Source of the DNA: a virus
DNA length: 35,874 bases
Virus record (IMG/VR): IMGVR_UViG_3300046332_000143
Span: 1 to 35,874 of that record
Reading direction: 5' to 3' (one strand)
The translations under genes were made by a program, and so were the position numbers. Position 1 is the stretch's first letter, and every line of letters starts with the position of its first letter. The notes beneath the pieces were generated by a model that saw only the letters and a list, made by a program, of their open reading frames with translations, did no database searches and had not been told where the DNA came from. Positions 1 through 8,206 of the stretch are shown in pieces.

Positions 1-51
1 GCGTCTGAAACGTGGGAAGAAGCAGAGAAGCTGGAAGAAGAACTGATTTAA
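1..51 (+). CDS. C-terminal end of an unidentified protein (partial)
   Basis: The first 16 codons read in frame as ASETWEEAEKLEEELI followed by TAA, with a terminator hairpin three bases later. The peptide is very acidic and looks like an amphipathic helix. Only the tail of the gene lies in the window, so no function can be given. It is called coding because the frame runs open from the edge to a stop that sits directly before a U-tract terminator. Confidence 0.6.
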   Translation, partial: ASETWEEAEKLEEELI

Positions 52-53
52 TT

Positions 54-93
54 AAAAAATACCACGTTCTAGCAAGGCATGGTATTTTTTTTT
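54..93 (+). terminator. Rho-independent terminator before cassette 1
   Basis: AAAAAATACCA pairs with TGGTATTTTTT, followed by a run of T. The loop contains CTAGCAAGG, close to the CTAACAAGG loop of the three cassette terminators at 954, 18051 and 31833. It separates the partial left-edge gene from the promoter of cassette 1. Confidence 0.8.
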
Positions 94-100
94 GTTTTAA

Positions 101-129
101 CCTTGTAAAATATTTCAGTCACACATACT
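101..129 (+). promoter_or_regulatory. Promoter-like block of cassette 1
   Basis: CCTTGT (101-106), a 17-nt spacer, then CATACT (124-129), followed by TTTAGTTGAGATAT. The same block recurs at 17599-17627 and 30767-30795 with the same spacing. It could be a host sigma-type promoter with a poor -35 box, or an AT-rich motif read by a phage RNA polymerase. The conservation is seen; the promoter role is inferred. Confidence 0.6.
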
Positions 130-155
130 TTAGTTGAGATATCGCTACTGTTTAA

Positions 156-171
156 CCCATGTATTATTGGG
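156..171 (+). promoter_or_regulatory. Conserved leader hairpin, cassette 1
   Basis: CCCA (156-159) can pair with TGGG (168-171) around an 8-nt loop. The equivalent 16-nt element in cassettes 2 and 3 has TCCA/TGGA, so the outer pair changes from C-G to T-A while pairing is kept. It lies between the promoter-like block and the ribosome binding site GAGGAG (183-188). An ATG at 159 inside the element is in frame with the gene but is unlikely to be the start, because cassette 3 lacks it. Confidence 0.5.
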
Positions 172-194
172 ACATGTTAGCCGAGGAGATACTC

Positions 195-659
195 ATGGCA
201 CAAAATTTTAAACCCACCTCATTGACAATTGATGGCGTTGTAATTGAACGTCTGCCTGTGACTGAGGCTGGTTGCATATTCTACAACCGTTTCAATAGTG
301 TTGAAACAGAGATTCCGTTTAACACGGATTGGAAAAATGGCACGGGTTACTACGATGGGGCGTTGGACATCCCCATGGTACAAGGCAATGTGGTCAAAAG
401 TTATGATCCGACTTCAGATCGGCTTTTAGTTATCATTGGGTGTGCAGGTGGTAACATTGTAGTACACGAGCGCTATAGCGGCGGTAACACAGCAGGAGTC
501 TTTGTTAAGACATCAGAAAACCGGTTGCTTGATATGGTCGGAATTCCGTCAGGGGCAATTGGGCTACAGTCTATGATAAGACTATTGGGCGACTGGTCCA
601 TTGATAACAACATAGGTGTCAAGATGGGGGAATTGGCAAAAGAGTTTGAGCTAATGTGA
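195..659 (+). CDS. Unknown protein, first gene of cassette 1
   Basis: A 154-residue soluble-looking protein that I do not recognise. It is rich in glycine and beta-forming residues (for example LLVIIGCAGGNIVVHERYSGG in its middle) and has no signal peptide or membrane segment. The start at 195 is chosen because GAGGAG lies 6 nt upstream and because the two other cassettes start at the same place relative to their shared leader. An in-frame ATG at 159 falls inside the leader hairpin. Its stop overlaps the ATG of the next gene (TGATG), so the two are probably translationally coupled. Base composition is somewhat GC-richer than the neighbouring virion genes. It may act with the membrane protein that follows, for example in host takeover or superinfection exclusion, but this is inferred only from the arrangement. 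Confidence 0.8.
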   Translation: MAQNFKPTSLTIDGVVIERLPVTEAGCIFYNRFNSVETEIPFNTDWKNGTGYYDGALDIPMVQGNVVKSYDPTSDRLLVIIGCAGGNIVVHERYSGGNTAGVFVKTSENRLLDMVGIPSGAIGLQSMIRLLGDWSIDNNIGVKMGELAKEFELM

Positions 660-955
660 TGTCAGTTCTGATTTTATTATTGTCAATGGTAGTGTTGTTC
701 ATATATGCATGTGGTATATTGTTCTACACTTATATATCGATTGCTGCTTTTATAAGTATAGCAGTTGGATTGTTTAGTTATTTCTTACTAGGCAGTTTAA
801 GTTATCGACTCATAGATAACTTAAGTAACCATACCGCATTGGCGACTGCTGTATGGTTAGGAAGTGTAATCATTTCGCTAATTATGGTTTATTTATCAGG
901 TTATTTGTTTGTAACTTGGTTTGTGAAAATAGCAGAGCGAAAAAGACAGACATAA
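659..955 (+). CDS. Small membrane protein, second gene of cassette 1
   Basis: A 98-residue, very hydrophobic protein with three likely membrane segments, about residues 2-24, 26-47 and 62-88, and a basic C-terminal tail (AERKRQT) that should face the cytoplasm. The ATG at 659 overlaps the TGA of the upstream gene; a GTG at 656 directly before it is an alternative start. There is no separate ribosome binding site, which fits coupled translation. It ends two bases before a strong terminator. I recognise no family. Small three-TM phage proteins include holins and superinfection-exclusion factors; distance from the spanin genes at 7.4-8.2 kb argues weakly against a holin. Confidence 0.75.
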   Translation: MSVLILLLSMVVLFIYACGILFYTYISIAAFISIAVGLFSYFLLGSLSYRLIDNLSNHTALATAVWLGSVIISLIMVYLSGYLFVTWFVKIAERKRQT

Positions 956-999
956 AAAATACCCCCGGCCCTAACAAGGCCGGGGGTATTTTTTTTTTT
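954..999 (+). terminator. Bidirectional terminator ending cassette 1
   Basis: AAAAAATACCCCCGGCC pairs perfectly with GGCCGGGGGTATTTTTT around the loop CTAACAA, followed by further T. On the other strand the A-run becomes a U-tract, so it can also stop the minus-strand portal gene that ends at 1002. The same loop occurs at 18067 and 31851. Confidence 0.92.
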
Positions 1000-1001
1000 C
1001 A

Positions 1002-3659
1002 TTACTGAGCTGGTTCTTCGTCAGCTTTGTCATCCGCAGATTGACCAGAATCGTCTAAAGGGTCTTGAGGAACTTCGGCTCCATCTTGACCAGACATATC
1101 ATCATCTAACCCAAAATCATCACCGGTACTTTGCGTTTCTGTAGGTATACCACTACCGCTGTCTGAAGATTGAGCAGGTTCAGCACCTATAGTCTCAATA
1201 TCTTTATTAGCAGCAGCTTTAACTACTTTCATGGAATCTATAAAACGAATAGATGTTTTAACCAAACCTTCTATATGAGTTTTGTTGATCTCAAACAGAT
1301 CCATGTTTGGATTACCATCTTCGTTCTTAGTTACCAAGTCGCTTAGTTCTGACATGAAGTTGTTATCAGACATCCACTGACGTAGATAGTGAGCACGCAC
1401 TATTTTCTTGATGGTGTCTATGTATCCGCTAATATCACCAGACACATCAGAAGTAATAATGTCAGTACTGATCCAACTTTCAATAGCTTTATCGATAGCT
1501 TCTTCATATTTAGTATACGCTTCTAGTTGAGTATCCACAGATGTTTCATCAGGTTTAGGTAATTCAACATCCAAATACTCCAGATATTTTTCAATAGCGA
1601 AATAAAGATTTGCGTCTTCTTTACCGTTTTCAGCTACTTCTGTTTCTTGAACGCTTAATGCCTTATCAAGCAAACCTTTGTTTTCTTTAAGGAAACCAAC
1701 TGCTTCTTCTTTATAAACCTCATCGCAAGAAAGTAACTTTCTAACATACTCACCAAGCTGCCGGCAAAGTATATCCTGATATTGACTTACACGTTTGGAC
1801 AACAGAATGTTATTAGAGACAACCGTAGTGGCAAACTCTGAGTTAAATCCGTTATCGATAGTTTCTGGACTAATACCAAAAGCCATGTAAGTTTGCTTGC
1901 GTAAAGTTTCTTCGAGGCTGTCATCTGGCATTTGATGCTGGATATTCTTAGTTTCAAATTCAAATTTAGTCTGAGGAATACCTGGGTGTCCGTCAAATGT
2001 AAATTCAAATCCTGCTCTGTTAATCCAGTCTACTAGATCAGTAGGTGTGTTAATGCCTAAGGGAAGATAGTTCTGACGCATCTTTAATACTTCATGCATA
2101 CCCATCTCTATAGTTTTTTCTGGATCTGGATCGTTAGGATCTAGATTCATATTAACATGAGTTAGGTTAATAGCACTCTTAGTGAGAGCCATTACACGAG
2201 CAAAGAGTAGAATAGACCTAATACTAGTAATGATCTTTAAGTCATCCAACAAAGACTTACCTGTACCATTAGGATGGTGTTTAAAAGCAAAGTATGTCAT
2301 AAACTCTTCAGGTATATAAACCATCGTAGTAAACTTACCAGCTAAAGACCTAGCTAACATGATCCGATAAACTTCTTCGTTTTCAGAAATCTCATAATCA
2401 GCTTCATAGACACCATTTTTTAAACGTGTTAATAAATTGTTTTCTACAATACTACCGTAGACTTTAACAATCTGTTCTACGTTATTAGCATCGGCAGAGC
2501 TGTTAGACATCAAATTCTGTTTAGCTTTTTGAATCAAACCAGAAGCATTACCACTTTGACTAGATTGTTGCCAAAGAGATTGCAGTGATTGATTACCTTG
2601 CATAGGACTATTAGCAGAAACAGGGTGTCCAGATCCGTCGATTAAAATAAAATAACCAATATGCCTAGTCTCATCTCCGGGAACATAAACAGGAATAACA
2701 GCCTCACTAGGAACCCTCATAGTCAAAGGACGTCCTATAGATTTTCTTCTTGCAGAACCTTTATCTGGTAATATTACTAAATTTTGACTACGGCCTGTTG
2801 GTTCTCCAAACAACATACTTGTCATAGCTGTATTGCCGATACGAGAATTCTCAGTAGCTATTTTGCGGATAGCTTTCTTTCTAACAGCATCTTTTAGTCT
2901 AGAATACTTAAGTATGTCTAGATTATCTGTAAAATTAATCTTGTCATCAAAGACTTCAATTTTCCCATTGACATTTTGAAATAAACAATTGTCAGTGGGT
3001 TTACCAGCTGCTCCTGTGAAGATAGATTCTAAACTAACTTTCCTTTGATCAGAATATGAACCTAGGATACCAAGACCTGTAGAGAGATTTTTAAAACCAG
3101 CTTCGCTAGCTAAAGAAAGACTTTCTGTAGAAACAGCTCTTTGATGAATAATATCGTCAAGTATACTTTCAGGTATAACACCTTTAATATAACTACCTGT
3201 TCCAAACAAAGCTTCTCTTAAAAGAATAGGTAATTCTTTCAAAATATCGTAGTGATTCTCTAGATGCTTACGGGTTATTTCATGTAAACCCATAGTCAAC
3301 TCAGAAGGAAAAACACTATCTTTTAGCTTGTAAATAAGTTCTGTCTTGACCATATCCTTTGGCGACAGAATGGAACTAACTAAAATTTGGATACCTAATT
3401 CAATATCTGGAAAGAGTTGGATAATATTTTCATTATCCACTCTCTTAGATTTAATACGATCTGATATACCCATGAATTGACTTTGGTCAACGTTTGAGTT
3501 ACCTTCTCGGTTAATCAGATTGGTATCTGTTCTGTCTCTAGATTTTGTCAGTTTACTGACTAAAGCAGCAAGCTGCGGATTACGCTGAACTAAATCAACG
3601 GCTGGGTAATTTTTACCCGAGTTAAGTGATTTAATCACTTCTTTCAGCTGTTCGCTCAT
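1002..3659 (-). CDS. Probable portal protein
   Basis: An 885-residue protein, close to the length of giant-phage portals. The central part has a pattern I associate with jumbo-phage and gp20-type portals: YIPEEFMTYFAF, then GTGKSLLDDLK, a helical stretch, LDPNDPDPEKTIEMGMHEVLK, and a PTDLVDWINRAGFEFTFDGHPGIP segment. The C-terminus, roughly the last 60 residues, is a low-complexity acidic tail of D, G, S and Q. A portal would form the dodecameric ring at the capsid vertex through which DNA is packaged. The start is the ATG at 3659, with AGGAG nine bases upstream; an in-frame ATG at 3692 lies inside the divergent gene. The start lies 23 nt from that of the divergent plus-strand gene. Assignment is from remembered family pattern, not from a search. 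Confidence 0.68.
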   Translation of the reverse strand: MSEQLKEVIKSLNSGKNYPAVDLVQRNPQLAALVSKLTKSRDRTDTNLINREGNSNVDQSQFMGISDRIKSKRVDNENIIQLFPDIELGIQILVSSILSPKDMVKTELIYKLKDSVFPSELTMGLHEITRKHLENHYDILKELPILLREALFGTGSYIKGVIPESILDDIIHQRAVSTESLSLASEAGFKNLSTGLGILGSYSDQRKVSLESIFTGAAGKPTDNCLFQNVNGKIEVFDDKINFTDNLDILKYSRLKDAVRKKAIRKIATENSRIGNTAMTSMLFGEPTGRSQNLVILPDKGSARRKSIGRPLTMRVPSEAVIPVYVPGDETRHIGYFILIDGSGHPVSANSPMQGNQSLQSLWQQSSQSGNASGLIQKAKQNLMSNSSADANNVEQIVKVYGSIVENNLLTRLKNGVYEADYEISENEEVYRIMLARSLAGKFTTMVYIPEEFMTYFAFKHHPNGTGKSLLDDLKIITSIRSILLFARVMALTKSAINLTHVNMNLDPNDPDPEKTIEMGMHEVLKMRQNYLPLGINTPTDLVDWINRAGFEFTFDGHPGIPQTKFEFETKNIQHQMPDDSLEETLRKQTYMAFGISPETIDNGFNSEFATTVVSNNILLSKRVSQYQDILCRQLGEYVRKLLSCDEVYKEEAVGFLKENKGLLDKALSVQETEVAENGKEDANLYFAIEKYLEYLDVELPKPDETSVDTQLEAYTKYEEAIDKAIESWISTDIITSDVSGDISGYIDTIKKIVRAHYLRQWMSDNNFMSELSDLVTKNEDGNPNMDLFEINKTHIEGLVKTSIRFIDSMKVVKAAANKDIETIGAEPAQSSDSGSGIPTETQSTGDDFGLDDDMSGQDGAEVPQDPLDDSGQSADDKADEEPAQ

Positions 3660-3668
3660 TAAAGAAAC

Positions 3669-3677
3669 TCCTGGAGA
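3669..3677. promoter_or_regulatory. Back-to-back ribosome binding sites of two divergent genes
   Basis: The sequence CTCCTGGAG serves both directions: GGAG (3673-3676) lies six bases before the plus-strand TTG at 3683, and AGGAG on the minus strand lies nine bases before the ATG at 3659. The start codons are only 23 nt apart, leaving no room for promoters between them. Confidence 0.7.
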
Positions 3678-3682
3678 ACAAA

Positions 3683-5866
3683 TTGGATACAAACTTCTTT
3701 AAATTGTACCTAGAGGCCAATAAGAAGCTTGTGAAAACTCTATGCATCAAATCAGAGACTGCCGCTGAAATGGTGCAGGATTATCTTTTGAATACAAAAG
3801 GTATCAGCAAACCTGACGACAAATCTCAATGGAAATACTACATGAATATTTGTGGAACATATCATTCCACAGATGTTGTAATGAATGTCACATCATTAGA
3901 TACGCTCGAATCCATAGTTTTTTCTAAAGACAATCTTACTATACATTCAGCTACTAAAGCTGCATATGCATACGGCACTCGTTACTACTATAGTCTTTTA
4001 AAAGATTATCCCGAACAAGAGATGTTAATCAACGGTATATTGTTACCGGCTGATATGACTACGGTTATTAATAGTCCTGATTGGTCTATTGTTAGTTATG
4101 ATAAAACATTGGTTGAACAACAAGAGTCTACTTTAATACATAGGCTTCAAGATTATATTTGGAACTATCAAAAAAGATGGCATGTACAAGCATTTGGCTT
4201 AACTGATAATTTGTATAATGCAGCTCAGTTTGCTATACTTTGTCTAAACATGGTTTCTAAGCTATTGAATCTTAGAGCCGAGATGTGTAAAACATTTGAA
4301 GCACATAGCTTTCATATTAGAGAATACCTGACAAGTCATGGTAGGTTAGATAGGTTTATGCCTTACATGACTTTTAAACAAGTTATGTTCTTGTATAGAA
4401 ACATCTCTTACATAGAAAGAAACTCTGGTAAAGTAGAACAGTTTAAATTACTGCTGGAGAAGATGCTTTCCGATAGAGGCATACCTTTAGCTGAACTATC
4501 TATAAGACAACTAGCTACATTTGACAACAACGTATATCTAGAAGTACGTATCAGAAAAAAACCTCTGAATATAGAAATAAATGTCCCTGAGAAAGACTAT
4601 TATTCTTTAGATAAACTTTACGGTTATGAAACACCTACAGCACATTCTAATGCCAGTTACCTAGAAGATAAGTCATCTGTTATAGAACACAAGCTAAAGA
4701 CTGCTGCGTCTAGCGTCATACAAACTAAAGATCTTCAATCGAGTATGTTGGACTATACAGATTCTGTACCAGATACCATGGAAGAAGTGTTGATCAGGAC
4801 TTGGATACAGCTGTGTAAGATGGGTTACTACGATGTGTTCTGTAACTTTAAAGATCCTAAGACTTCACAGGTCTATACTTTAAAGATGTCAGATGCATTT
4901 ATTTACTATACTTATATTCTTCAAAAAAGATCTAAGATCAATAGTGAATATGTACCTGACTTTATAAGTATAAAAGAAGTAAGGTCACCAAGACCATCTG
5001 TGACTACTATACTTCAATCTGTAGAAAGTAAAATTTTTACAGATATGCCTCAAATAGCTCAAGTGTTGCTTAACGACATGCCACAACTGATACCTGTCTA
5101 CTCTACTACTTCGTTTCTAGATTTAGTAAATAGACTCTACGGTGCCGTTCAGCGTCAGTGGTTTGCTCTTAGTAATACAGGAGACATGTTTGATCGCGGT
5201 CAGATAGCCAGTATGATATTGTCTCTGTATCGTGATAAACGTCATGCTCTAGTACCTGCTACTATGTTGTATACAGATTGGTTGGATATCATTAATCTTC
5301 CTGAGTATGATTATACAGATGCTGAAGCTGATGTATTTCTCACCAGTATCTTTACAGCAGCCACAGGGTTTGTTATCGATGAGACTAAACAGATGGCTAA
5401 TATTCAAAAAGCCATGGTGGGTGTTATGCGTCAGCTTAGCAGCTATAGCATCCAATACATCTCAGAGATTAACGATAAAGATGTCATACCTATTAACTGG
5501 GCAGGTATACGCATAGGTGAACGTCTGTGTGACGTAGAGGTGGAAGAAGGTGTTAAAGCTATTACCAATGTCTTAAACACAAACACAGATATATTAACTG
5601 ACATAAACGTAGAAGTAGTGTTAGATAAGAATTATGATGTGTTTGATGTTGATATTCAGATAGCTAAGGAAATACCTTTAAAGGTAGATGCTCTGTTGAC
5701 TGGAGACTATTTGACTGAGGTATCTATTACTTTCCCTGGACATGTTATGGATGTTGACTATCCAGGTTATGTACCTGGTCTTTATAGTCAAAAAGGTTAT
5801 TTAGGACATGAGATCTTTATGTCTCTCACACCTGAAGAAAAAGCAGTTTTAAAATTTGTTGATTAA
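3683..5866 (+). CDS. Large protein next to portal, probable virion component
   Basis: A 727-residue protein with no motif that I can name. It has no signal peptide or clear membrane segments, is rich in tyrosine and leucine, and appears mostly helical in its first 350 residues and more beta-rich near the C-terminus (residues 620-700). It starts at TTG 3683, supported by GGAG six bases upstream; no ATG gives a better fit. Large uncharacterised proteins beside the portal in giant phages are usually found in virions, so a head or neck component is the most likely role, by context alone. The downstream gene follows after 15 bases and is probably co-transcribed. Confidence 0.75.
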   Translation: MDTNFFKLYLEANKKLVKTLCIKSETAAEMVQDYLLNTKGISKPDDKSQWKYYMNICGTYHSTDVVMNVTSLDTLESIVFSKDNLTIHSATKAAYAYGTRYYYSLLKDYPEQEMLINGILLPADMTTVINSPDWSIVSYDKTLVEQQESTLIHRLQDYIWNYQKRWHVQAFGLTDNLYNAAQFAILCLNMVSKLLNLRAEMCKTFEAHSFHIREYLTSHGRLDRFMPYMTFKQVMFLYRNISYIERNSGKVEQFKLLLEKMLSDRGIPLAELSIRQLATFDNNVYLEVRIRKKPLNIEINVPEKDYYSLDKLYGYETPTAHSNASYLEDKSSVIEHKLKTAASSVIQTKDLQSSMLDYTDSVPDTMEEVLIRTWIQLCKMGYYDVFCNFKDPKTSQVYTLKMSDAFIYYTYILQKRSKINSEYVPDFISIKEVRSPRPSVTTILQSVESKIFTDMPQIAQVLLNDMPQLIPVYSTTSFLDLVNRLYGAVQRQWFALSNTGDMFDRGQIASMILSLYRDKRHALVPATMLYTDWLDIINLPEYDYTDAEADVFLTSIFTAATGFVIDETKQMANIQKAMVGVMRQLSSYSIQYISEINDKDVIPINWAGIRIGERLCDVEVEEGVKAITNVLNTNTDILTDINVEVVLDKNYDVFDVDIQIAKEIPLKVDALLTGDYLTEVSITFPGHVMDVDYPGYVPGLYSQKGYLGHEIFMSLTPEEKAVLKFVD

Positions 5867-5881
5867 GTATCAAGGAACATC

Positions 5882-6721
5882 ATGGAAAATATTGTACGTA
5901 CAGTCTATAGTGCGCATTTGCAAACAGCGCAGTATATGAACCAACCTTTGACTATTAAGCCTAATAGTACTTTGAATGAAAAGTTTAATATCCATGCGGC
6001 TATTCCTTTAGTTGGTGGTGAAATGCCAACATTGAAATATATCTGTATTGGCAATGGCGGAGTTAGAGTTACTGTGGGTGCTGACGGAGTGCCTCGTACA
6101 GATGTCTTACAACATCGTCCTCGTGACGCTGCTTTGTATAAACATCTGCCTTTTGTACTGCGTCCTGTAGCTGGTGATTTGAGCGCTGGAGAACGTGCTA
6201 AATATCGTTTGCGTAGGCTGGAAACTCATAACGGTTCTGTCTATGCAGCGTATTATGCTCGTTTAATGGACTTCTCCACCACAGTACCTATTCTGGAACT
6301 TAGAACAGTAAATGCAGGTGTAGTTACCAGTACTGAGTTTTCCCCTAACGTAGGCGATCTTAACCCTATCCCACCAGCTCTTGGTACAGGTGGTGTTTTG
6401 ATTACTACAGGTGATTACATAGCAGCTAATGCTAAAGTACCTTTCACTATGACAACTACAGACATTGAAGAATTTATGAATGTTTGTAACGTTATCTATG
6501 GCGATCCTAACTATGCCATTATTTCTGAAATTGGTTTGTGCAGCGGTGTGGATCGCACAGTTACTGGTGATTTCAACGGAGCTGCTATCGGGTATACTGA
6601 AAGCATAGCTACACAGATCTGTAACTTTGTAGGAACATTCCTGCCTATGAACGCTATTAACCGTAGCATGACAGTCATGTTGAATGTTGGAAGCGTTGAA
6701 CCTTTACTGAGCTTAGCTTAA
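5882..6721 (+). CDS. Probable virion structural protein
   Basis: A 279-residue, beta-rich, glycine- and proline-containing protein. Codon choice is richer in CGT and GCT than the preceding gene, as expected for a strongly expressed virion protein. It begins at ATG 5882 after AAGGAA and follows the 727-residue gene closely, so both are likely on one transcript. There is no recognisable enzymatic motif. A perfect 14-bp hairpin lies just after its stop. A head or tail-neck role is plausible; the exact position in the particle cannot be told from sequence. Confidence 0.72.
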   Translation: MENIVRTVYSAHLQTAQYMNQPLTIKPNSTLNEKFNIHAAIPLVGGEMPTLKYICIGNGGVRVTVGADGVPRTDVLQHRPRDAALYKHLPFVLRPVAGDLSAGERAKYRLRRLETHNGSVYAAYYARLMDFSTTVPILELRTVNAGVVTSTEFSPNVGDLNPIPPALGTGGVLITTGDYIAANAKVPFTMTTTDIEEFMNVCNVIYGDPNYAIISEIGLCSGVDRTVTGDFNGAAIGYTESIATQICNFVGTFLPMNAINRSMTVMLNVGSVEPLLSLA

Positions 6722-6728
6722 ACATTAT

Positions 6729-6762
6729 TATCTTACTGAGCCTATATAGGCTCAGTAAGATA
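6729..6762. terminator. Perfect intergenic hairpin (no long U-tract)
   Basis: TATCTTACTGAGCC pairs with GGCTCAGTAAGATA over 14 bp around TATATA. The sequence after it is TTTAATC rather than a long T-run, so it may terminate weakly, process the transcript or protect its 3' end. It belongs to the second hairpin class in this window. Confidence 0.65.
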
Positions 6763-6815
6763 TTTAATCTGTTTTGTATTGTATAGATATATTTGATAAT
6801 AATAAAGGATAAAAT

Positions 6816-7400
6816 ATGCCACTTGAAATACCAGACGGATTTAAATACTACAAGGTGTTGGCTATCGATCCTGGATTAAACAGAACAGGTCTATCTATCT
6901 TTGAGATGGATATGGTTACTAGAACTATAGTAGGGATTACTTCTTTTACTTTAGTAAACGAACGCTTAGAAGAACAGATAGAGTTTGAAGAAGAATACCA
7001 CCCAGAAAGGGTATTTAAACTCTATAGATTAAAACATGCTTTTTTACAAGTGCTGTTAGAACACAGACCTATAGCTGTAGCTAGTGAGAGTCCGTTCTAT
7101 TCTAGTTTCAGACCTAGCGCATACGCCTCTTTAGTAGAGGTTATCAGCCACCTTCACGATTGCGTAATACAGTACAACCATAATACGTTATTTAGGACTG
7201 TAGAGCCTATGGTGGTTAAGAAGGCTGTGGGTGCTGCTATGTCTAGTAATAAAGGTTCTGTTAAAGATGCTGTAATAGCTAATGCTTTACTTATGTCTGT
7301 TTTAAAAACAGATATCCATAGTCTAGACGAACACGCTATAGACTCTATAGCTGTCGGATATGCTTTCTTGAAAAACTTTGGAGAGGTGAAATTATGTTGA
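6816..7400 (+). CDS. RuvC-like Holliday junction resolvase
   Basis: A 194-residue protein with the RNase H-fold resolvase pattern: an N-terminal strand AIDPGLNRTG with the first acidic residue at D18, a second acidic site at E91 in VASESPFY, and a C-terminal DEHAIDSIAVG (D171, E172, H173, D176) typical of RuvC family catalytic carboxylates. It should cut four-way or branched DNA in the cytoplasm during phage recombination and before packaging. Length is close to bacterial RuvC. The start is ATG 6816 with AAAGGA upstream. Its stop overlaps the next gene's start by seven bases, linking it to the spanin genes. Confidence 0.88.
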   Translation: MPLEIPDGFKYYKVLAIDPGLNRTGLSIFEMDMVTRTIVGITSFTLVNERLEEQIEFEEEYHPERVFKLYRLKHAFLQVLLEHRPIAVASESPFYSSFRPSAYASLVEVISHLHDCVIQYNHNTLFRTVEPMVVKKAVGAAMSSNKGSVKDAVIANALLMSVLKTDIHSLDEHAIDSIAVGYAFLKNFGEVKLC

Positions 7401-7909
7401 TGGCTTTGTTTGCTGGTAAAAAATATGGTCTCTATTTGTTTGGCATGTTAGCCTTATTGCTAAGTGTCTTTATGTTTTTTAACATGGATCAAATTAGAGA
7501 GAAACTTGGATTTGAAACTGTGGCTAGTTTAAAGGTAGAAATAGAGAAACAAAATAAAGTCATAGAAGATATGAAAGCTGTAGTAGCTTCCAAAGATAGA
7601 GAAGTTAATCTGCTACAAACTAAGATTGCTATTTCTGAAAAATTAACAGCTGAATTAGTTATTGATAAAGCAACGCTTGAAAAGCAAGTGTCTAGCGCAA
7701 AGACAAAAAAAGATACTGCTATAGAAGGACTGATGAAAGATAAAGGCATTAAAGACATAGAGGGTTTACAAACAGAACCTGGTGTCACTGCTGAAACTGT
7801 AACAGAGTTTAAGAATGAAGTAAGCGGCATTAGTATTGACGCTTTGTGGGAAGTCTATTGTGAAGGAAATGAAAAATGTTTAAATCCAGAACCATCTGTA
7901 ACAAAGTAA
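7394..7909 (+). CDS. Rz-like inner-membrane spanin
   Basis: A 171-residue protein with one N-terminal membrane segment (about residues 11-29) preceded by lysines, then a long charged, heptad-like region (about 45-105) predicted to be a periplasmic coiled coil. This is the architecture of the i-spanin that spans the periplasm and helps fuse inner and outer membranes in the last step of lysis. The call is strongly supported by the next gene, a short lipoprotein whose start lies inside this one, the classical Rz/Rz1 arrangement. GAGGTG lies upstream of ATG 7394. No cell-wall hydrolase motif is present. The family is very diverse, so identity rests on architecture. Confidence 0.8.
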   Translation: MLMALFAGKKYGLYLFGMLALLLSVFMFFNMDQIREKLGFETVASLKVEIEKQNKVIEDMKAVVASKDREVNLLQTKIAISEKLTAELVIDKATLEKQVSSAKTKKDTAIEGLMKDKGIKDIEGLQTEPGVTAETVTEFKNEVSGISIDALWEVYCEGNEKCLNPEPSVTK

Positions 7910-8205
7910 TTGTTATTTGTTTACTTGCTATGCTAACAGCTTGTGGCAGTTTTCAAAAACAACCTGAAGTAGTTGTGAAAACAGAATATAAAACTGTGAC
8001 TATACCTGCAGAATATCTTAATAACTGCGAGATAACTCAACCACCTAGTAAAACAAAATACTTAGCTTTAGGTGATAAAGGTAGAGAAGATCTTTTAGTG
8101 TCTTATGGAATAGAGCTTACTAAAGATTTAAAGAATTGTAATATCCAAATTGATAAAGCTAGAAAGTTCCAGATTGAAATGTTGAACAAATTGAAAGAAG
8201 AGTAA
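7876..8205 (+). CDS. Rz1-like outer-membrane spanin lipoprotein
   Basis: A 109-residue protein with a basic N-terminus, a hydrophobic stretch (residues 10-20) and a lipobox LTAC with the lipidated cysteine at position 23. The serine two positions after the cysteine region fits outer-membrane sorting. The mature part would be about 87 residues and contains a short proline-bearing segment. Its ATG at 7876 lies 34 bases before the end of the i-spanin gene in another frame, the usual nested or overlapping layout of phage spanins. It would pair with the upstream coiled-coil protein to disrupt the outer membrane of a Gram-negative host. Confidence 0.82.
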   Translation: MFKSRTICNKVIVICLLAMLTACGSFQKQPEVVVKTEYKTVTIPAEYLNNCEITQPPSKTKYLALGDKGREDLLVSYGIELTKDLKNCNIQIDKARKFQIEMLNKLKEE

Positions 8206-8206
8206 A

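Noticed and set aside
159-194. In-frame ATG that would add 12 residues to the first cassette 1 protein
   Set aside because: It lies in the conserved leader hairpin, lacks a ribosome binding site, and the equivalent place in cassette 3 has no ATG.
3660-3692. Longer portal reading from ATG 3692
   Set aside because: ATG 3659 has AGGAG at proper distance; the longer form would run into the start of the divergent gene.
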